Origin: Kurthia huakuii LAM0618
GTDB lineage: Bacteria > Bacillota > Bacilli > Bacillales_A > Planococcaceae
NCBI RefSeq assembly: GCF_000505545.1
Contig: NZ_AYTB01000008.1
Span: forward strand, 682,001-746,000
DNA length: 64,000 bases
Direction of reading: 5' to 3'
Part shown: piece after piece, positions 1-7,858 of the stretch
Layout of the letters: every line of letters begins with the position of its first letter
Numbering within the stretch: position 1 is the stretch's first letter
Program-made: the position numbers and the translations under genes
The notes under the pieces: generated by a model
What the model was told of the DNA's origin: nothing
What the model saw: only the letters and a program-made list of their open reading frames with translations
The model's database searches: none

Positions 1-7
1 TCCTCCT
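1..7 (-). promoter_or_regulatory. Shine-Dalgarno for pheT (gene lies off the left edge)
   Basis: Read on the minus strand the first seven bases are AGGAGGA, overlapping the pheS stop codon. This is a near-perfect ribosome binding site placed for a gene starting just outside the window. By the universal pheS-pheT order in Bacillales that gene should be pheT, which is inference. Confidence 0.6.
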
Positions 8-1043
8 AATCTTCTGCGCGGTGGAATTGTTCTAAGAAACGCACGTCATTTGTATAGAAGTGACGAATATCATCCACACCATATTTCAGCATTGCAATAC
101 GTTCTGGTCCCATACCAAATGCGAAACCAGTCACTTTTTTCGGGTCATAGCCAGCCATTTCAAGTACGTTCGGGTGAACCATACCTGCACCTAAAATTTC
201 AATCCAGCCTGTGCCTTTACATACGTTACAGCCTTCGCCGCCGCATTTGAAGCATGAAATATCCATTTCAACAGATGGCTCTGTGAATGGGAAGTAGCTT
301 GGGCGTAAGCGAATTTCACGATCCTCGCCGAACATTTTTTTCGCGAATAAATCAAGCGTTCCTTTTAAGTCGCTCATTGCGATATCTTCACCGACAACTA
401 AGCCTTCGATTTGGTTGAATTGATGTGAGTGTGTCGCGTCATCATTGTCACGACGGAATACTTTCCCTGGGCAAATAATGCGAATTGGTTTCCCTTGTGC
501 TTTTTCCATTGTACGCGCTTGTACCGGCGATGTATGTGTACGCATTAAGATTTCTTCTGAAATGTAGAATGTATCTTGCATATCACGCGCTGGGTGACCT
601 TTTGGAAGATTTAATGCTTCAAAGTTGTAATAATCTTTTTCGACTTCTGGACCTTCTTCTACCGAGTAACCCATACCGATAAATAAATCTTCAATTTCTT
701 CGATAATGCGTGTTAATGGGTGATGGTTCCCCACTTTTACCGTGCGACCTGGTAATGTCACGTCGATTGTTTCAGATGCTAGTTGTGCATCTAATGCCGC
801 CGCTTCAAGCTCTACTTTACGCGCATCTAACACGTCTTGAACGTGCGCGCGCGTTTCATTTACTAACGCACCCATTTTTGGACGTTCTTCTTGTGGGAGT
901 TTTCCCATTCCTTTTAATAAATCAGTGATTGGTCCCTTTTTACCTAAGTAGGCAACGCGGACATCATTTAATTGTTTCAAGTCTTGTGCAGCAGCGATTT
1001 TTTCAAGTACTTCTGCTTTTAATTGTGCTAATTGCTCTTGCAT
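6..1043 (-). CDS. pheS: Phenylalanyl-tRNA synthetase alpha subunit
   Basis: This is the catalytic alpha chain of the alpha2beta2 cytoplasmic enzyme that charges tRNA-Phe. At 345 residues it has the normal Bacillus length. An N-terminal coiled-coil arm (about 1-85) is followed by the class II core: motif 2 around [19 protein letters not shown] and motif 3 near the end ([16 protein letters not shown]). The [17 protein letters not shown] cysteine cluster and the FxxEPSVE pocket segment are also present. The start is ATG behind AAGGAGGAGC. A T-box leader precedes it and a pheT-type ribosome binding site overlaps its stop, so it is the first gene of pheST. Confidence 0.98.
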   Translation of the reverse strand: MQEQLAQLKAEVLEKIAAAQDLKQLNDVRVAYLGKKGPITDLLKGMGKLPQEERPKMGALVNETRAHVQDVLDARKVELEAAALDAQLASETIDVTLPGRTVKVGNHHPLTRIIEEIEDLFIGMGYSVEEGPEVEKDYYNFEALNLPKGHPARDMQDTFYISEEILMRTHTSPVQARTMEKAQGKPIRIICPGKVFRRDNDDATHSHQFNQIEGLVVGEDIAMSDLKGTLDLFAKKMFGEDREIRLRPSYFPFTEPSVEMDISCFKCGGEGCNVCKGTGWIEILGAGMVHPNVLEMAGYDPKKVTGFAFGMGPERIAMLKYGVDDIRHFYTNDVRFLEQFHRAED

Positions 1044-1120
1044 TTTTTTGCTCCTCCTTCCAAGTGTAGGGCTCTAAACCCCGATGCATTGCTCGTTTTC
1101 GTATCATTCAATCGCAGTAA

Positions 1121-1377
1121 AAAAAGAAAAACCCCGCCCCCAAAAAGGGACGAGGTTAAAATTCGCGTTACCACCCTAGTTACTGCCGAAACAGTCACTC
1201 ATTTGAATTAACGGCTCATCTGCCGGCCTACCTTTACAGCATACGCTGGTCCCGGTGGCTGCTAGCGGGGTGAACTTCTAAAAAGTGGATACTCGCCTCG
1301 CTTGCAGTCTACGGCGCGGCGTCCCTAATAGTCCTCTTTTTATACTTTTCCCGGTCAATGCATTTCTTTTATGATTC
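1121..1377 (-). promoter_or_regulatory. T-box leader of pheST
   Basis: The leader carries the conserved T-box sequence AGGGTGGTAACGCG at 1164-1177 (minus strand). It is followed by a G+C-rich intrinsic terminator at about 1131-1157 with a T-run at 1121-1130. Uncharged tRNA binding is known to switch this fold to an antiterminator. A UUC triplet for Phe sits at 1272-1274 in the expected 3' side of stem I (GAAGTTCACC). The specifier assignment is a visual reading and less certain than the T-box itself. Confidence 0.92.
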
Positions 1378-1383
1378 CCATCC

Positions 1384-1412
1384 ATTATAAACAACTCGCG
1401 TCACAACTTCAA
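1384..1412 (-). promoter_or_regulatory. SigA promoter of pheST
   Basis: On the minus strand TTGAAG (1407-1412) and TATAAT (1384-1389) are separated by exactly 17 bases, putting the transcript start near 1377. The -35 lies next to the stop codon of the upstream methyltransferase gene. Confidence 0.7.
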
Positions 1413-1418
1413 GTGTTG

Positions 1419-2177
1419 TTACAGCGCAAAATGGTAAAGTGCGATGCCTGTTGCCACTGCTACATTTAACGATTCAGCAGCGCCTTTGATTGGAATAATG
1501 ACATTGGCATCTGTTTGTGCAAGTAATGATGAATCAATGCCGCTACCTTCGTTGCCCATAATCAACGCGAATTTTCCTTCTTTTTCTACTTCGTTATAGA
1601 CAACTGAATTTTCAAGCGCTGTACCGTATACAGGCACATTACGCTCTTTTAAATCTGCTACCCAGTCATGTAAATCGCCGCGCACAACCGGAATGTGGAA
1701 AATCGAGCCTTGTGTTGAACGCACCGTTTTTGGATTGTACGGATCCGCTGAACCTTTTCCTAAGACAACCGCATCAATACCCGCCGCATCGGCTGTACGA
1801 ATCATCGTACCGATATTCCCCGGATCTTGTACTGCGTCAATTAATAATAGACGTGTCCAACCTGCTTGCGCCGCATCGTCTACTTCTTTTTGCTTACACT
1901 GCGCAAAAATACCTTGTGAATGCTCAGTTTCCGATAATTCTTTCGCAATTGCTTCGGATACTTCAATTAAGAAGATGTTATCAAGATTCCAAGACACCGG
2001 AATCGCTACACCTTCACGAATGATTAAATGTAACACTTCTGTATGTTTTAACGCTTCTTCGACTAAATGAAAGCCTTCAACGAGGAATTCGCCTGATTTA
2101 TCGCGTTCTTTCCGTGTCGTCGCCAATTTTTTCCAATACTTCACAAGTGAGTTTTGGTTTGATTCAATATATTTCAT
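1419..2177 (-). CDS. TrmH/SpoU-family RNA 2'-O-methyltransferase (YsgA-like)
   Basis: This is a SAM-dependent ribose 2'-O-methyltransferase of the SPOUT superfamily, probably acting on rRNA. All three family motifs are present: motif 1 DPGNIGTMIRTADAAG (about 118-133), motif 2 ALIMGNEGSGI (about 203-213) and motif 3 IPIKGAAESLNVAVATGIAL (about 229-248). These form the trefoil-knot cofactor site. The N-terminal 80 residues match the usual RNA-binding substrate domain (FLVEGFHLVEEAL). At 252 residues it has the usual length. In B. subtilis the homologue ysgA also sits immediately upstream of pheST, so the context supports this name. The exact methylated nucleotide cannot be read from sequence. 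Confidence 0.9.
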   Translation of the reverse strand: MKYIESNQNSLVKYWKKLATTRKERDKSGEFLVEGFHLVEEALKHTEVLHLIIREGVAIPVSWNLDNIFLIEVSEAIAKELSETEHSQGIFAQCKQKEVDDAAQAGWTRLLLIDAVQDPGNIGTMIRTADAAGIDAVVLGKGSADPYNPKTVRSTQGSIFHIPVVRGDLHDWVADLKERNVPVYGTALENSVVYNEVEKEGKFALIMGNEGSGIDSSLLAQTDANVIIPIKGAAESLNVAVATGIALYHFAL

Positions 2178-2221
2178 GTTTTTACCGCCTTTAGTTTGTA
2201 GTCCTTTAAATAGTATACACG

Positions 2222-2259
2222 AAAAAAGAAGATGTCCCTATTATTTCAGAACATCTTCT
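2222..2259 (-). terminator. Intrinsic terminator downstream of the HAD phosphatase gene
   Basis: A perfect 9-bp stem (AGAAGATGT / ACATCTTCT, arms 2227-2235 and 2251-2259) is followed on the minus strand by a T-run. Confidence 0.85.
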
Positions 2260-2267
2260 CACGTATT

Positions 2268-3020
2268 TTAGACAATCGGTTGTTGCACCGCAAAAACATA
2301 TTGCTCGATTGCTTGTGCGACACCATCTTCGTCATTCGTTGCCGTAATATACGTCGCCTTCGCTTTTAAATCATCGGTCGCATTGCCCATTGCGACTGCT
2401 TGACCGCTCGCTTCAAACATTTCCATATCATTATAGCTATCGCCAAAACACATGACGTCGTCTAACGAAATATTTAATTCGGCGACTAATTGCGCAAGCC
2501 CATGTGCCTTTGACGTACCGTATTTCATCACTTCTATATTCAAGTCATCTGAACTCGTAATTTCAATATCAGGCAACGCATTTATTTCGGTTTTTACGGC
2601 CGCTAGTTGCGCGCGGTTGTCAAAATAAGCACCAAGCTTCATCGGTGGATTTTTTAACGTTGTGTGGAACATTTCCGGCGAAAAATCCCCTTCAATGCAA
2701 TTGCCCCACATATGTTGAATACGATGCTTTTGAAAAATATGAAGAATGTCTTGCGCTGTTGCAAGCGGCATAAAACGCTGTGCCAATAATTCCTGACCAT
2801 TTTTCCAAATTTCCGCGCCATTATTACAAATGAGTGGCTGCTCAAGCGCTACTTGATCCGACACACATTGTAAAAAACTTCGACTGCGTCCTGTTGAAAT
2901 TACGACGTAAAGACCGCGTGCTACCGCCTCATGTAGTACTTGTCGTGTACGTTCTGTCACAATACCCTTTGAATTGGCGAGCGTCCCATCCACATCAATT
3001 GCTAGTAATCGAACTGTCAC
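2268..3020 (-). CDS. Cof-type HAD-superfamily phosphatase
   Basis: This is a haloacid dehalogenase-family hydrolase of the Cof (IIB) subclass, which dephosphorylates small sugar phosphates or cofactors in the cytoplasm. Motif I is DVDGTLANSKG (about 9-19, with the nucleophilic Asp), motif II is STGR (about 42-45) and the acidic motif IV is GDSYNDMEMF (about 198-207). A C2-type cap occupies the middle third. The 250-residue length is usual. The start is GTG behind a GGGGG run. The gene begins 12 bp after the oxidoreductase gene and is followed by a strong terminator, so the two are probably cotranscribed. The substrate is unknown. Confidence 0.88.
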   Translation of the reverse strand: MTVRLLAIDVDGTLANSKGIVTERTRQVLHEAVARGLYVVISTGRSRSFLQCVSDQVALEQPLICNNGAEIWKNGQELLAQRFMPLATAQDILHIFQKHRIQHMWGNCIEGDFSPEMFHTTLKNPPMKLGAYFDNRAQLAAVKTEINALPDIEITSSDDLNIEVMKYGTSKAHGLAQLVAELNISLDDVMCFGDSYNDMEMFEASGQAVAMGNATDDLKAKATYITATNDEDGVAQAIEQYVFAVQQPIV

Positions 3021-3032
3021 TCCATTTGCCCC

Positions 3033-4016
3033 CTAGTTGTTCACTTCAAATACTAGTTTACCAAATTGTTCGTTGATTTCTAAATATTTAAGCGCATCTG
3101 CCGCTTCGTCTAGTGAATACGTGCGGTCAACAACCGGGTGGAAGTCTTGCTGTTCAAGCATTTGCAGCATCGCACGAAATTCTTCGCGACTTCCTAATGT
3201 ACTGCCCTTTAGCGTTTGCTGCGCATAAAAGAAAGCGCGCAAATCAAAGTCGACGATATCTTCTGTTGTCGCACCAAAAACGACCATCGTACCACCACGC
3301 TTCAATACGGCCAGCGAGCGATTAAATGTCGCGCGACCAACGCTTTCAATGACCGTATCAATCGTTTCATTTGCTAACTCCTGTGGCCAATCCGCATCAT
3401 TATCTAATACGATATCCGCACCTAACTTACGTGCGGCCTCGCGTTTTTCAGCCGCACGCGATGACACAATGACGCGCGCACCTAAGCTTTTCGCAAACGG
3501 AATCATAAACGTTGCAACGCCACTGCCCGCACCTGGAATAAACACCGTATCGCCGGCCTTAACTTGCCCTTTTGTCACGACAGCGCGGTAGCCCGTCAGT
3601 GGAGCAATACCGATTGTCGCCGCTTCAACAAACGACAAATGCGCAGGCTTAGCCTCCACTTGCTGCTCTGAAATCGCTAAAAACTCAGCAAATGTGCCAT
3701 GATCCGGCAAGCTTAAAATTTCAAAATCATCAGGTGGCACGGCGCTTTCATCGTACCAACGAAGCGATGGATTGACGATGACCTCATCTCCAACCTGTAC
3801 GCGTGTAACTGCATTACCAATCGCCTCAATAACACCGGCTGCATCACTCCCTAAAATAAGTGGTGCAGCATCGGGTGCTAGGCGATTGGGTGTATATAAA
3901 TCACGACGATTGAGTCCCGCTGCCTTAATGCGCACGAGCACATCTGTCGCACCGATTGTTGGCTGTTCAAGCTCCCCTACATGCACTTGTTGCTGCTTTA
4001 CATAGACTGCTTTCAT
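3033..4016 (-). CDS. MDR-family NAD(P)-dependent oxidoreductase (zinc-less quinone-reductase type)
   Basis: This is a medium-chain dehydrogenase/reductase. A GroES-like N-terminal half (DVLVRIKAAGLNRRDL, GSDAAGVIEAIG) is followed by a Rossmann fold with GAGSGVATFMIPFAKSLGA and VIVSSRAAEKREAARKLGAD. The catalytic and structural zinc cysteines of classical alcohol dehydrogenases are absent, as in the quinone oxidoreductase/YogA branch. I place the start at the ATG at 4016, eight bases after AAGGGG. A TTG two codons upstream is possible but lies too close to that site. The physiological substrate is unknown; it forms a short unit with the HAD phosphatase gene downstream. Confidence 0.85.
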   Translation of the reverse strand: MKAVYVKQQQVHVGELEQPTIGATDVLVRIKAAGLNRRDLYTPNRLAPDAAPLILGSDAAGVIEAIGNAVTRVQVGDEVIVNPSLRWYDESAVPPDDFEILSLPDHGTFAEFLAISEQQVEAKPAHLSFVEAATIGIAPLTGYRAVVTKGQVKAGDTVFIPGAGSGVATFMIPFAKSLGARVIVSSRAAEKREAARKLGADIVLDNDADWPQELANETIDTVIESVGRATFNRSLAVLKRGGTMVVFGATTEDIVDFDLRAFFYAQQTLKGSTLGSREEFRAMLQMLEQQDFHPVVDRTYSLDEAADALKYLEINEQFGKLVFEVNN

Positions 4017-4063
4017 ATTCAAAACCCCTTTTTCTAAATAATCAATCTATTCGTAAGTGTAGC

Positions 4064-4100
4064 AAAAAAAGAGCCGTCCCTAAAGCGTTTCGGGCGACTC
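4064..4100 (-). terminator. Intrinsic terminator downstream of the NEAT operon
   Basis: Arms at 4071-4080 and 4091-4100 pair with one mismatch and one G-U. A run of seven T follows on the minus strand. It closes the two-gene NEAT operon before the oxidoreductase gene. Confidence 0.75.
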
Positions 4101-4106
4101 TCTTTA

Positions 4107-5102
4107 TTATTTTTCAGCGTTATAGCGTTTCGCAACTTTCGCACTCGGATTTTTGCCTACCTCGGTGCGCGTCATAATTAATTTACTGCCAGTTGCCTTT
4201 AAAGACTTCGGTTTAAACGTCGCCGTAGAAGTTGTCGCAGTTACGCGCCCTAGACCATTGCCAAGTGAATCGTAAAATTTCACAACATCACCTTTTTTAA
4301 GCTCTTTCACAACGACTTTATCATGTGCTTTACCTTTTTTATTCGTAATCGTGACATTCGTTGCGGCGATTTTTGCACTAACAAGCTCTGCTTTAAAGGC
4401 GATGCGCACTTTCGCTGATTCCTGCTCGCCGGTTGCTTGTGCTGTGACCATGATTTCCCCGGCCTTTTTGCCAAGCTGCTTTACAGTGAACGTAGCGGTT
4501 TTGGATGTTGCCGTCATCGTTTTAAGCACAGCTCCTCCGTTATAGAGGCGCACCGTATCCCCTTTTTGCACCCCTTTGACCGTTATCGTATCCTTTTTTG
4601 CGACGCGATTTATTGCTGTTCCCGACAATATACACTGCGTCGTTGGTGCTGCTGTTGAAATAAGCGATGCCGCATCAAATTTCAAGTGAATATCGTAGTC
4701 GTGATCATAATTAATTTCTGGAACAACAATATGGAACTTCGCGTAAACGCCATTTTTCACGATATTTGTACCACTTACGGTCATCGTCGCTGTACCATCT
4801 GCATGACGTTTTAATGGAATATCATGGCCATTTGCATCTTTCACATCCTTATAACTCGTCGCATTTACTAATGAAATCGTCACTGTTTCAACGCCATTTT
4901 TCACGTCAAGTTGCGCCGTCGCATTCATATTGCTCTGCATATTTTTTGAAATATTCCCGTTATAATAAGGTGCTAGTTGTACCGTATAGCTACCAGCTTC
5001 TATTGCTGCTTGCGCTAACATAGGCGCTACTGTAAGTGTCGCCGAGGCTCCTGCTGATCCGCTGAGCAGCGCCGCTAAACAAATTTTTGTCCACTTGTTC
5101 AT
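4107..5102 (-). CDS. Secreted NEAT-domain (haem-binding type) protein with two C-terminal repeats
   Basis: A signal peptide (about 1-32, ending AQA) precedes one NEAT domain (about 36-145). Its features are GSYTVQLAPYYNGN, the SKNMQSNM lip helix and VVPEINYDHDYDIHLKFD, which carries the tyrosine pair Y132/Y136 that binds haem iron in IsdA-type NEAT domains. Residues 164-238 and 243-331 are two copies of a roughly 75-residue domain with the pattern KGDTVRLYN...TMTATS...LGKKAG...VTAQATGEQESA. There is no LPXTG motif, C-terminal membrane anchor or SLH domain. The protein is therefore secreted or held by the repeats, which is inference. The start has a textbook AAAGGAGTG site and lies 20 bp after the larger paralogue, under the same Fur-type control. 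A role in haem scavenging is inferred from the family. Confidence 0.82.
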   Translation of the reverse strand: MNKWTKICLAALLSGSAGASATLTVAPMLAQAAIEAGSYTVQLAPYYNGNISKNMQSNMNATAQLDVKNGVETVTISLVNATSYKDVKDANGHDIPLKRHADGTATMTVSGTNIVKNGVYAKFHIVVPEINYDHDYDIHLKFDAASLISTAAPTTQCILSGTAINRVAKKDTITVKGVQKGDTVRLYNGGAVLKTMTATSKTATFTVKQLGKKAGEIMVTAQATGEQESAKVRIAFKAELVSAKIAATNVTITNKKGKAHDKVVVKELKKGDVVKFYDSLGNGLGRVTATTSTATFKPKSLKATGSKLIMTRTEVGKNPSAKVAKRYNAEK

Positions 5103-5122
5103 CTATATCACTCCTTTAAAAG

Positions 5123-6895
5123 CTAGTGTTGTTCTTTTGAAAATTTCACCGTTGTTTTCGCACTCATATGCTTGCCAGCTTGAATACGTGCCACTGAAAT
5201 TTTACCGGCTGCTTTCCCTAATTGTTTGATGCTAATTTTTGTCGTTTTTCCTGTTGCAGTGACCGTTTTTAATGATTTTCCTGCTTCGTTATAAACGCGA
5301 ATTTTTTGCCCGTGCGCCGTCCCTTTCACAGTTACAATATCCGCTTGTCCTTTGTTGTTTTTCACGTGAATTTGCGTTTTTGTAATGGCTTTTGCGACCG
5401 GCTCTGCTTTGAATGAAATGGCTTTTTTCACTGATTCTTTTTCATCGCTTGCTTGCGCTGTGACAAATAGTTTACTAGCAGCCTTGCCTAAGCTTACATT
5501 CGCAACGCGTAAGTATGCGCCTGTTGCTGTTGCTGTTTTAAGCACTTTCCCTGTTGCATTATAAAGACGAATGGTATCGCCTTTTTGCAGGCCATATACT
5601 TTTACGATATCCTCCGCACCTTTTACATTGCTCACTTTACCTGTTAATGTACGGACTGTTTGAGCCTTTTCTACTGGAGCTTTCACACCAACTTCCACTA
5701 CTGCCTTTTGTGCTGTTACATTAGCATAGCCAGCTAATCCCGCTAAATCGGCACGCTCAGTTAAACCTGCAGCTAGCGCATTTGTAATGGCTGCTTGTGC
5801 TGCTGCTACTTGTGCTGTTGCCGTCGCTAATTGTGCCTCTGTCGTAATCGAGCCTGCCTCAGTAAAGCTTAATTTACTAAAGGCGTCCGTTGCCGCTGTC
5901 ACAAATGGTGTTTTATAGGCGGCGATTGCTGCGACTTGCTTTGTGTATGTTTCTGGTGCGACAAAAGCTGCCGCGTCCGCTTCTGATAACGACGCTTGTG
6001 CTGCTGCGATTACCCCATTAATTGTCGCGATTTGTGCGGCCGCGACTTTTAATTCCGCAGCTGATGTAATTGGTGTTGTCGTGATCGCTTTAATTGCTTG
6101 TTCCCAAGCTGGCTGAATTTCCGTTTTTGATGGTGTGAAATCAAATATAAAATCATGTGTCGCCGCATAACCACCTACATTGTAGCCAATTGTAATAGCG
6201 GTGTTGTTTAAATCTTGGACGTTGAACGTTACTTGATTTGTCTCGCCGTTATCCGTTGGTGTCACATCCGCGCCATTCACTTTAAACGTCGTTAAAATTT
6301 TTGCGATGTCCATCATTACTTTATAGCCATCGCCATCTTTTACATACGACACCTGTTGAAAATTCGTATTGTATGATGCGGTTGGTACGCCTTTGTAGGA
6401 AATGATAGGTGATACGGCTATTGGTTGTGTTGCCTCAGGCGTTTCTGTCACTGGCGGTGTTACCACTCCTCCACCTACATTGTAGTTTAATGCTAGTTCC
6501 ATATCATGGCTCCCTGTATAACCATTCACTGTATAACCAATCGTAATTGGCAAACGCTCGGTAACAGAAGCTGTTGTGAATTTCACCGTTTTAAACGTTG
6601 CTGTTTCCGCTACTGTTTCGGGCGTTACACCATTGACATTAAATGTCGTCAACATTTGTGGAACTTCTAATGTCACTTCATATTGATTTCCTACTGGCGT
6701 TACAGTTGCCGCACCGAACATTCCTGTGTACGTGTCGTTTACAGCACCTTTATACCAAAGATCAAATGATACAGTCGTTGTTGCTTCAACTGTGTCACTA
6801 ACTGCTACCGCTTCCTCAGCTTGTGCCATTGTTGGTGCTACTGCTGCTAATGCGATTGATAATGCAAGTGGTGCTACAAATAATTTGTTGTACAT
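5123..6895 (-). CDS. Secreted double-NEAT-like protein with Ala-rich helical spacer and two C-terminal repeats
   Basis: A signal peptide (about 1-26, TMAQA|EE) leads to two NEAT-like domains at about 43-138 and 163-254. Each keeps the core FxVNG...VxF and the final strand, for example FKVNGADVT...VTFNVQDLN...GYAATHDFIFDF. At the iron-coordinating position both have Tyr followed four residues later by His (Y126/H130, Y243/H247) instead of the usual Tyr pair. Residues about 260-410 are Ala-rich and predicted helical. Residues 420-500 and 508-590 are two copies of the same C-terminal domain found in the downstream protein. No sortase signal is present. It is the first gene after a near-perfect Fur box. 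The NEAT call rests on pattern recognition, and the domains could be divergent ligand binders. Confidence 0.72.
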   Translation of the reverse strand: MYNKLFVAPLALSIALAAVAPTMAQAEEAVAVSDTVEATTTVSFDLWYKGAVNDTYTGMFGAATVTPVGNQYEVTLEVPQMLTTFNVNGVTPETVAETATFKTVKFTTASVTERLPITIGYTVNGYTGSHDMELALNYNVGGGVVTPPVTETPEATQPIAVSPIISYKGVPTASYNTNFQQVSYVKDGDGYKVMMDIAKILTTFKVNGADVTPTDNGETNQVTFNVQDLNNTAITIGYNVGGYAATHDFIFDFTPSKTEIQPAWEQAIKAITTTPITSAAELKVAAAQIATINGVIAAAQASLSEADAAAFVAPETYTKQVAAIAAYKTPFVTAATDAFSKLSFTEAGSITTEAQLATATAQVAAAQAAITNALAAGLTERADLAGLAGYANVTAQKAVVEVGVKAPVEKAQTVRTLTGKVSNVKGAEDIVKVYGLQKGDTIRLYNATGKVLKTATATGAYLRVANVSLGKAASKLFVTAQASDEKESVKKAISFKAEPVAKAITKTQIHVKNNKGQADIVTVKGTAHGQKIRVYNEAGKSLKTVTATGKTTKISIKQLGKAAGKISVARIQAGKHMSAKTTVKFSKEQH

Positions 6896-6959
6896 GTCTA
6901 ATAACCCCTTTTTCTATAAGTTATGACCCAGTTTAACAAGCGTATTTCCGAAAAGTAAA

Positions 6960-6989
6960 TATCTAATTGAAAATCATTATCATTTTCAA
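6960..6989 (-). promoter_or_regulatory. Putative promoter of the NEAT operon
   Basis: On the minus strand TTGAAA (6984-6989) and TAGATA (6960-6965) are separated by 18 bases and lie entirely within or beside the Fur-type operator. The -10 is imperfect. Confidence 0.5.
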
Positions 6990-6990
6990 T
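6966..6990. promoter_or_regulatory. Fur box
   Basis: This 25-base palindrome has 12-base arms with a single mismatch, centred on TCATTATCATT. It contains overlapping copies of the Bacillus Fur 7-1-7 motif (TGAAAATCATTATCA type). It overlaps the -35 of the NEAT operon, so iron-dependent repression by Fur is the natural reading. Confidence 0.88.
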
Positions 6991-7093
6991 GAAAATATCG
7001 TTTTTTACCATTTATTAGGTTTTAAATAGCCTATTTATACGTATTATTCAGCGTGCACCGAATATTTTTTCCGTCAACTAGATTTTTGCGCAC

Positions 7094-7125
7094 AAAAAAA
7101 GCATTTGGTTTATGACCAAATGCTT
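7094..7125 (-). terminator. Intrinsic terminator after the small membrane protein gene
   Basis: A perfect 10-bp stem (AGCATTTGGT / ACCAAATGCT, 7100-7109 and 7115-7124) has a five-base loop and a T-run on the minus strand. Confidence 0.88.
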
Positions 7126-7136
7126 GCTGTTTCTTA

Positions 7137-7382
7137 TTAAAAGGCGCGCCAAAATAACACAAAAAAGACTAGCGTAATAACAGCAAAAACAGCCATCATT
7201 ACTTTTTTACGAATATCTAGCGGCATAAAACGTAATGTTACCATTAGCACCGCGACAAAGGATGATTGTCCACGATGAATCGCGTTTTTCTCGTCCCCTT
7301 CATCTTGCGCTGTCCATTTTGACGTATCGTACGTCAATTTTAAAAACGTCAACGCCACCAGTAAATAAATAAAACCTAACAC
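7137..7382 (-). CDS. Small membrane protein of unknown function
   Basis: This 81-residue protein has an N-terminal hydrophobic segment (about 1-15), a charged middle (KWTAQDEGDEKNAIHRGQ) and a second strong membrane segment near the C-terminus (about 61-80). A weaker hydrophobic stretch lies at about 41-52. I do not recognise a family. The gene is convincing because GTG follows a GGAGG site at good spacing and a clean intrinsic terminator lies right after the stop. It appears to be transcribed alone. Confidence 0.7.
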   Translation of the reverse strand: MLGFIYLLVALTFLKLTYDTSKWTAQDEGDEKNAIHRGQSSFVAVLMVTLRFMPLDIRKKVMMAVFAVITLVFFVLFWRAF

Positions 7383-7704
7383 ACTAATTCCTCCGTTCTA
7401 TCTCCATTCATTGTAGAGAAAAGTAGCGGTGGTTTCAATGATTAGCACTACAACGCTTATCTAGTTCGCGGCTGGCGTACTTATCCGGTTTCAAGCGCTA
7501 ACTCTTTGGGTTGTTTCGCACTCTCCAGCGTGACATAGAACGTCACTTGCTTTATTTTCTTAAGGAAGATAAGCGTCCAGCGAACTTATCCGGATTCATC
7601 GACTAGATTCTCGGGTCAAATCACTTCTTCCTACGCGGCTAGTCGCCGCTTGTCAGAAGCTTTATTTGCCCTTCGAATCTGAACGAGTCGATTCATCACT
7701 TAAA
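7383..7704. repeat. Gene-free spacer with two long imperfect inverted repeats
   Basis: No credible reading frame is seen. A first foldback pairs about 7462-7486 (GTTCGCGGCTGGCG...) with 7565-7586. It contains an inner hairpin GTGAC/GTCAC near 7530-7550. A second pairs about 7599-7619 with 7671-7694 (CGACTAGATTC... against GAATCTGAACGAGTCG) and holds an inner GCGGC/GCCGC hairpin. The arms are imperfect. This could be a palindromic repeat family member or a degraded small mobile element. Confidence 0.45.
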
Positions 7705-7740
7705 TAAAAAAAGACCAACTTGTCCTCTGCCAAGTTGGTC
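7705..7740 (-). terminator. Intrinsic terminator of argF
   Basis: A perfect 10-bp stem GACCAACTTG / CAAGTTGGTC (7713-7722, 7731-7740) has a T-run on the minus strand. About 118 bases of untranslated sequence separate it from the argF stop. Confidence 0.85.
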
Positions 7741-7858
7741 CGGGTATAATAGCGGCTGAGTGTTCATCCCCCTCTGTGGATTACGACTCAGTGAACTCCG
7801 TATTAGCGTGCATCATCATTCGCGTTCACAGGCGCCTTTTAATGATTGTTCTAATTTA

